DNA of 64,000 nucleotides. Source: Melitaea cinxia (taxonomy: Eukaryota > Arthropoda > Insecta > Lepidoptera > Nymphalidae). The notes beneath the pieces were generated by a model. That model was not told the origin of the DNA. It ran no database searches and worked only from the letters and a program-made list of their open reading frames with translations. Location of the stretch: assembly GCF_905220565.1 (NCBI RefSeq), contig NC_059401.1, positions 10,908,766 through 10,972,765 on the forward strand. Direction: 5' to 3'. Shown piece by piece: positions 26,201-30,813 of this stretch (position 1 is its first letter; each line of letters opens with the position of its first letter). The position numbers were made by a program, and so were the translations under genes.

Positions 26201-29200
26201 TTCTGTAGATCCTAGTCTACGAACTAACTCCTCAATAAGACCTGAAAACAAAAACTCAATATTATAAAGTGATACACAAAATAAAAATGTTATTTCTCGT
26301 AAACAAATACTAAAATAACAAATGCCATCTTCATTCCTTGAATTCGGAAGGGGCTAATTTATTTAGGTATGATTTCGTTTGTTGTTTTTTAGCTTCAAAG
26401 CTATCATCAAACACTTGAATTGAAACTTTATATCACCCAATAGAAATTTAAGACTTTACATTAATCTAATATATAAAATTCTCGTGTCGCGGTGTTTGTA
26501 GTTAAACTCCTCCAAAACGGCTTGACCGATTCTCGTGAAATTTTGTGTGCATATTGGGTAGGTCTGAGAATCAAACAACATCTATTTTTCATCCCCCTAA
26601 ATGTTACTACCCTCAGGTAGTGCACCCCTAAATTTGTTTTTTGAATTTTTTGATAAATTATTTATTTTTTATTATGATTTGGCGTTGAAAAATACATACA
26701 ACCCTGAATTTTCACCCTTCTACCACCAACCCCTATTTTTAAATAGCGTTTAGCGGCAAGACAACGTTTGGCGAGTCAGCTAGTACTTATATATTTTTAA
26801 TAAACTAAAAATCAAGAATAATAAATAAATAACGAACCGTGTTCGGCTAATGGTGCGGGGTCGGTGTGTGCTCGGGCGAAACGATCAGCGAGCGACGCGA
26901 AGCAGCGAAGCGCCGCATCCGCGACGCGCACGTCATTGTGGCGCAGCAGAGCCGATAACGACGACACTGCGTCCCCGACCCGAGCGTCGCCCGGTTCCAT
27001 TTTACCGCATACTCTACAACAAAATATTCAATAAACACATCGTTAAAACACAACTTACTAAAATAAATAACATTTTTATAATATGTATAACAAATACATT
27101 ACTAGAAAAAAGAACAAAGGTCTCGCAATACATTATCAAAGTAATCAATTAATATTTGAGAAAGTTCTTTTAAAATATTACTTATATAAAAAGTCTACTT
27201 TTTTATATTATTGCAGAAAACTGAAAGTTTTAATTAATAATTGTGTTTGTACGCAAACGAAAAAAAACCAACTTGGTAGCCTTAGCTAAAACTGTGCTAT
27301 AAGACTAAAACTTTTACATTTGATCTGAAAACTTATGTATAAGAATTTTATGTATAATAGGAATTTCTTTTAAAACTATATTTAAAAAACCTTACACAAA
27401 ATTAAAACTTGTATCCTTCACTATAAAAATAATATTTTAACCTGTTGTGCCTTAAAATTTTACTAGTAACAGAAATTATGCCTAATTTTTGTTCTCACAA
27501 GAATTTAGCAGTGAGTGTCATATTCATGACCTCCAGTTTATTATATATCAAATTTCAATGCATTTCAGTAACCTTGCATGAATAAAAAATAATCCACTAA
27601 GTAGTACGAAGTGAAATGTGTAAAATAATGATTAGAACGAAGACATTTTATACCGTCTGTTAAGAAATGTTTTATTTTTTCCAATAAGTAGTAGCATTTT
27701 AATTCTTCAAATGGAAAATTACATTTGTCGCGGCATCTATTTCGCGACATACAAACTAGATAAAACTGACGTATCCTAACATCGCGATATCAAAGTTCCG
27801 ACCTGACCGATTAAACAATAATTATATACAAGAACCCGACAACAACCGTCGGAACCGTCCAGACTTAACACCCGTCTGGTTGTAGGATCCTCCCTTTTCT
27901 ATGGTGTATGAGGAACTATACACCCTGTTCCTCAAACCCCCAAACATTTTTATATATAGAGATATAATCCTAGCAATACTAAAAATATTTGTTTTAAAAA
28001 TTCTCCTCATAGAAAACACTGAAAAAAACTTGCAGTGTGGTAGATGAAGATGCTCCTCTCAATTCTCGAAAAGATTAAGCCTATATTTCGCCTCAGAATG
28101 CGTTCATGTTTCACATACCAGTAACAATACATTATATAGCCCAAAATTATAGATATTTTAATATATTTAATACATTTGTACTTAAAACATTTTATAAGAT
28201 AAATTCTATCAAAACTGAAATGAACTAAAATGCAAGTGTGGACTAACACTACTCATTGCATTTTGCTTTGGTAGATTCAACCACCACAAAGAACTCACAT
28301 CACTGTAAACAAAGAACTTTAGTTCACAAATTTAAATCTTACAAAATCGTAAGTCTTACAAAATAGTAGTTTAAAATACTTAATCTATGAATCTCAGGAG
28401 GAGCAATAAACAAAAACATATCCAAAATCAGATACATAGGCAGATATTAAAGATTAAAATGTAAAAGAAAACTGTTAGGGATGTCCGATGATCTATAAAT
28501 ATAAAAATATCTTACCGAGATACAACTGCCATCGCAGAGTGAAGGGTGTCCTTGTGTACAGATGTGCCATGGTGGGTGATGAAGTGCAAAACAGATGGTA
28601 AGCCACCTCCCTCCCACACAGCCCCAGCTTCACGGGTACATACTAACTCTAACACCTAAAAATATTATAAATATTAACTCCTCTCCATTTTTTTTTTTTT
28701 TTTTTTTTAATTAGTCAGCAAACAAACTTACGATTCACTTGATGGTAATAGATGCCTGTAACACAGGAGCTTCGAAAACGCGATATTGACCCTATCCCTG
28801 ACCCTATCCCTGACCCTCTCCAGGAGCTCTGGCTACCTTACTCAACACAGGAACACGACATTGCTTGAGAGCTGTATTATTTAGTTGTGATCTCGATACT
28901 TATAAATTACAGTATAATAACAGCAAAAGTTCTATAAACACATGTTAGTGCAAACATTTCACACCTTCTCAAAGACCTCTTCTTAGCTTTATCATATCTT
29001 TTTTTCATAATCTATGTATTTACGTAAAGCAAAAACTTTGTTGTATCCCTTATTACGAAACTTGCACAGATGGAGGAGAATGTTCGCACACTTATAGTTT
29101 TTATAGAAAAGGATTGCAAAATGCTAATATTTTTTTTTAATTATGCATAAAAAATACATTAAATCAATAAAAAAAGATTACTCACACTACCATGTATTTG

Positions 29201-30782
29201 ACACTCACGCGTATAAATATACTCTTTTGCTTATTATTATAGAAGTACAGTCTGACAACAGAACCATAATAATATTCAAACTAAATTATTTATGACCGAT
29301 TTTCGGCCTCAGGCGGTCAATAAGTAAGATGCGCTTCGGCATAGGCCTCTTTCCCCCATGTAGGAGAAGGATCAGAGCTTAATCCACCACACTGCTCCAA
29401 TGTGGGTTGGCGGATATATTCCCTACTACGAGTAACGATTGCTATCAGGTGTACATGATAACAACCCGGATCGACGGCTTAACATGCTCTCCGAGGCGCG
29501 GTGGGATGACCCACAAGAACTGCACAAACACCCAGACCACGGCAAACACCTCTATGGCCAATACAAATGTTTGTCATGTGCGGAGATCGAACCCGCAACT
29601 GCCAGTGCAACAGGCACAATCCATGGCTGTGACCGTTGCGCCAACTCGGCGTCTATATAACTAGTTAACATAATTGTGTATTTATGCAAAAAAAAAACTG
29701 ACTTCAATTTATATCAAACAGTAAAACAATGAAGACAATGAAGGTAGTCGCAAAATAGTCAATTAAATACGCATTATTAGCGATAACTCGAAAAGTACTC
29801 ATCAATTTTTGGTCAAATTTAAATGAGACTATATAACAAGTGCCAGGTTTCAGTTAAAAAAAAAAAGAATCATCAAAATCAGAAAAGCCAATAAAAAGTT
29901 AGTTAAACTTAAACCATTTTCCTTTTTTGAAGTTGGTTAAAAAGAATTTGAAATAATAAAAAATGCAAGTTAAGGGGATCTCAGAAAAATTCGGCCGTTT
30001 TCATGTGCTATAAGGTATATGTTAAAGTTACATTAAAAATATCAAATAAATATATGTTGTAACTCGGATTCAGTTCATTTATGTGACTAAGATAATTGTA
30101 TAAAACTCTCTAAATAAAGAGAAATAATTGTTTACCTGGACCTCCTTTCGCGTTCAAAAATCGTATAGGATTTCTAACTCTTTCTGGATATTTTACTACT
30201 TACAATAGTAAATATTTTTTTTTTTTTTTTTGTTAATTAAAAATCCTGTACTTAATAATTCTACAGGAGACTTTTTTATTAAGTGCAGTATTTTATTAGA
30301 AAATCGTTAAAATATAATTTCTGGTTAGGGGGTATGAGTTGCCAGGCAACGGGCGGCCCGCGGCAGACGACCAGAGGCCTTTGTACGGTGAACTTGTGTC
30401 GCTCGCCATCGCTTGCTGCTCTTGCTTACACGCAAATCTATTTACTTTTTTAATCCAAGATAGGCATAAAAATGTAACAGACAGACAGACTTACTTTTGA
30501 ATTTTTATTTACTTTAAATAAAAAAATAATTTAAATTATTAATTTTGAGCTGTGTATGAATGTAAAGTTTGTCATTAAGTGCTGCTTAGTTTAAACTGAT
30601 GGTCTAAGATCTGAACCTAAAGTCGATCTTCACTGAGCCGATAATAGAATAAAACATAAATGTAGTATATCTATACAAATAAAATTGGAGTGTCTGTTTG
30701 TAATATTAAAATAACCACTTTTTACTAAATGCATATGGATGTATACACGATACATATACAAAAATAGCATTTCTACAATTTT

Positions 30783-30813
<31 letters not shown>

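Noticed and set aside
29585..29656. tRNA gene
   Set aside because: A and B boxes are present but the sequence continues into a dispersed SINE body and the same head recurs at 54.9 kb.
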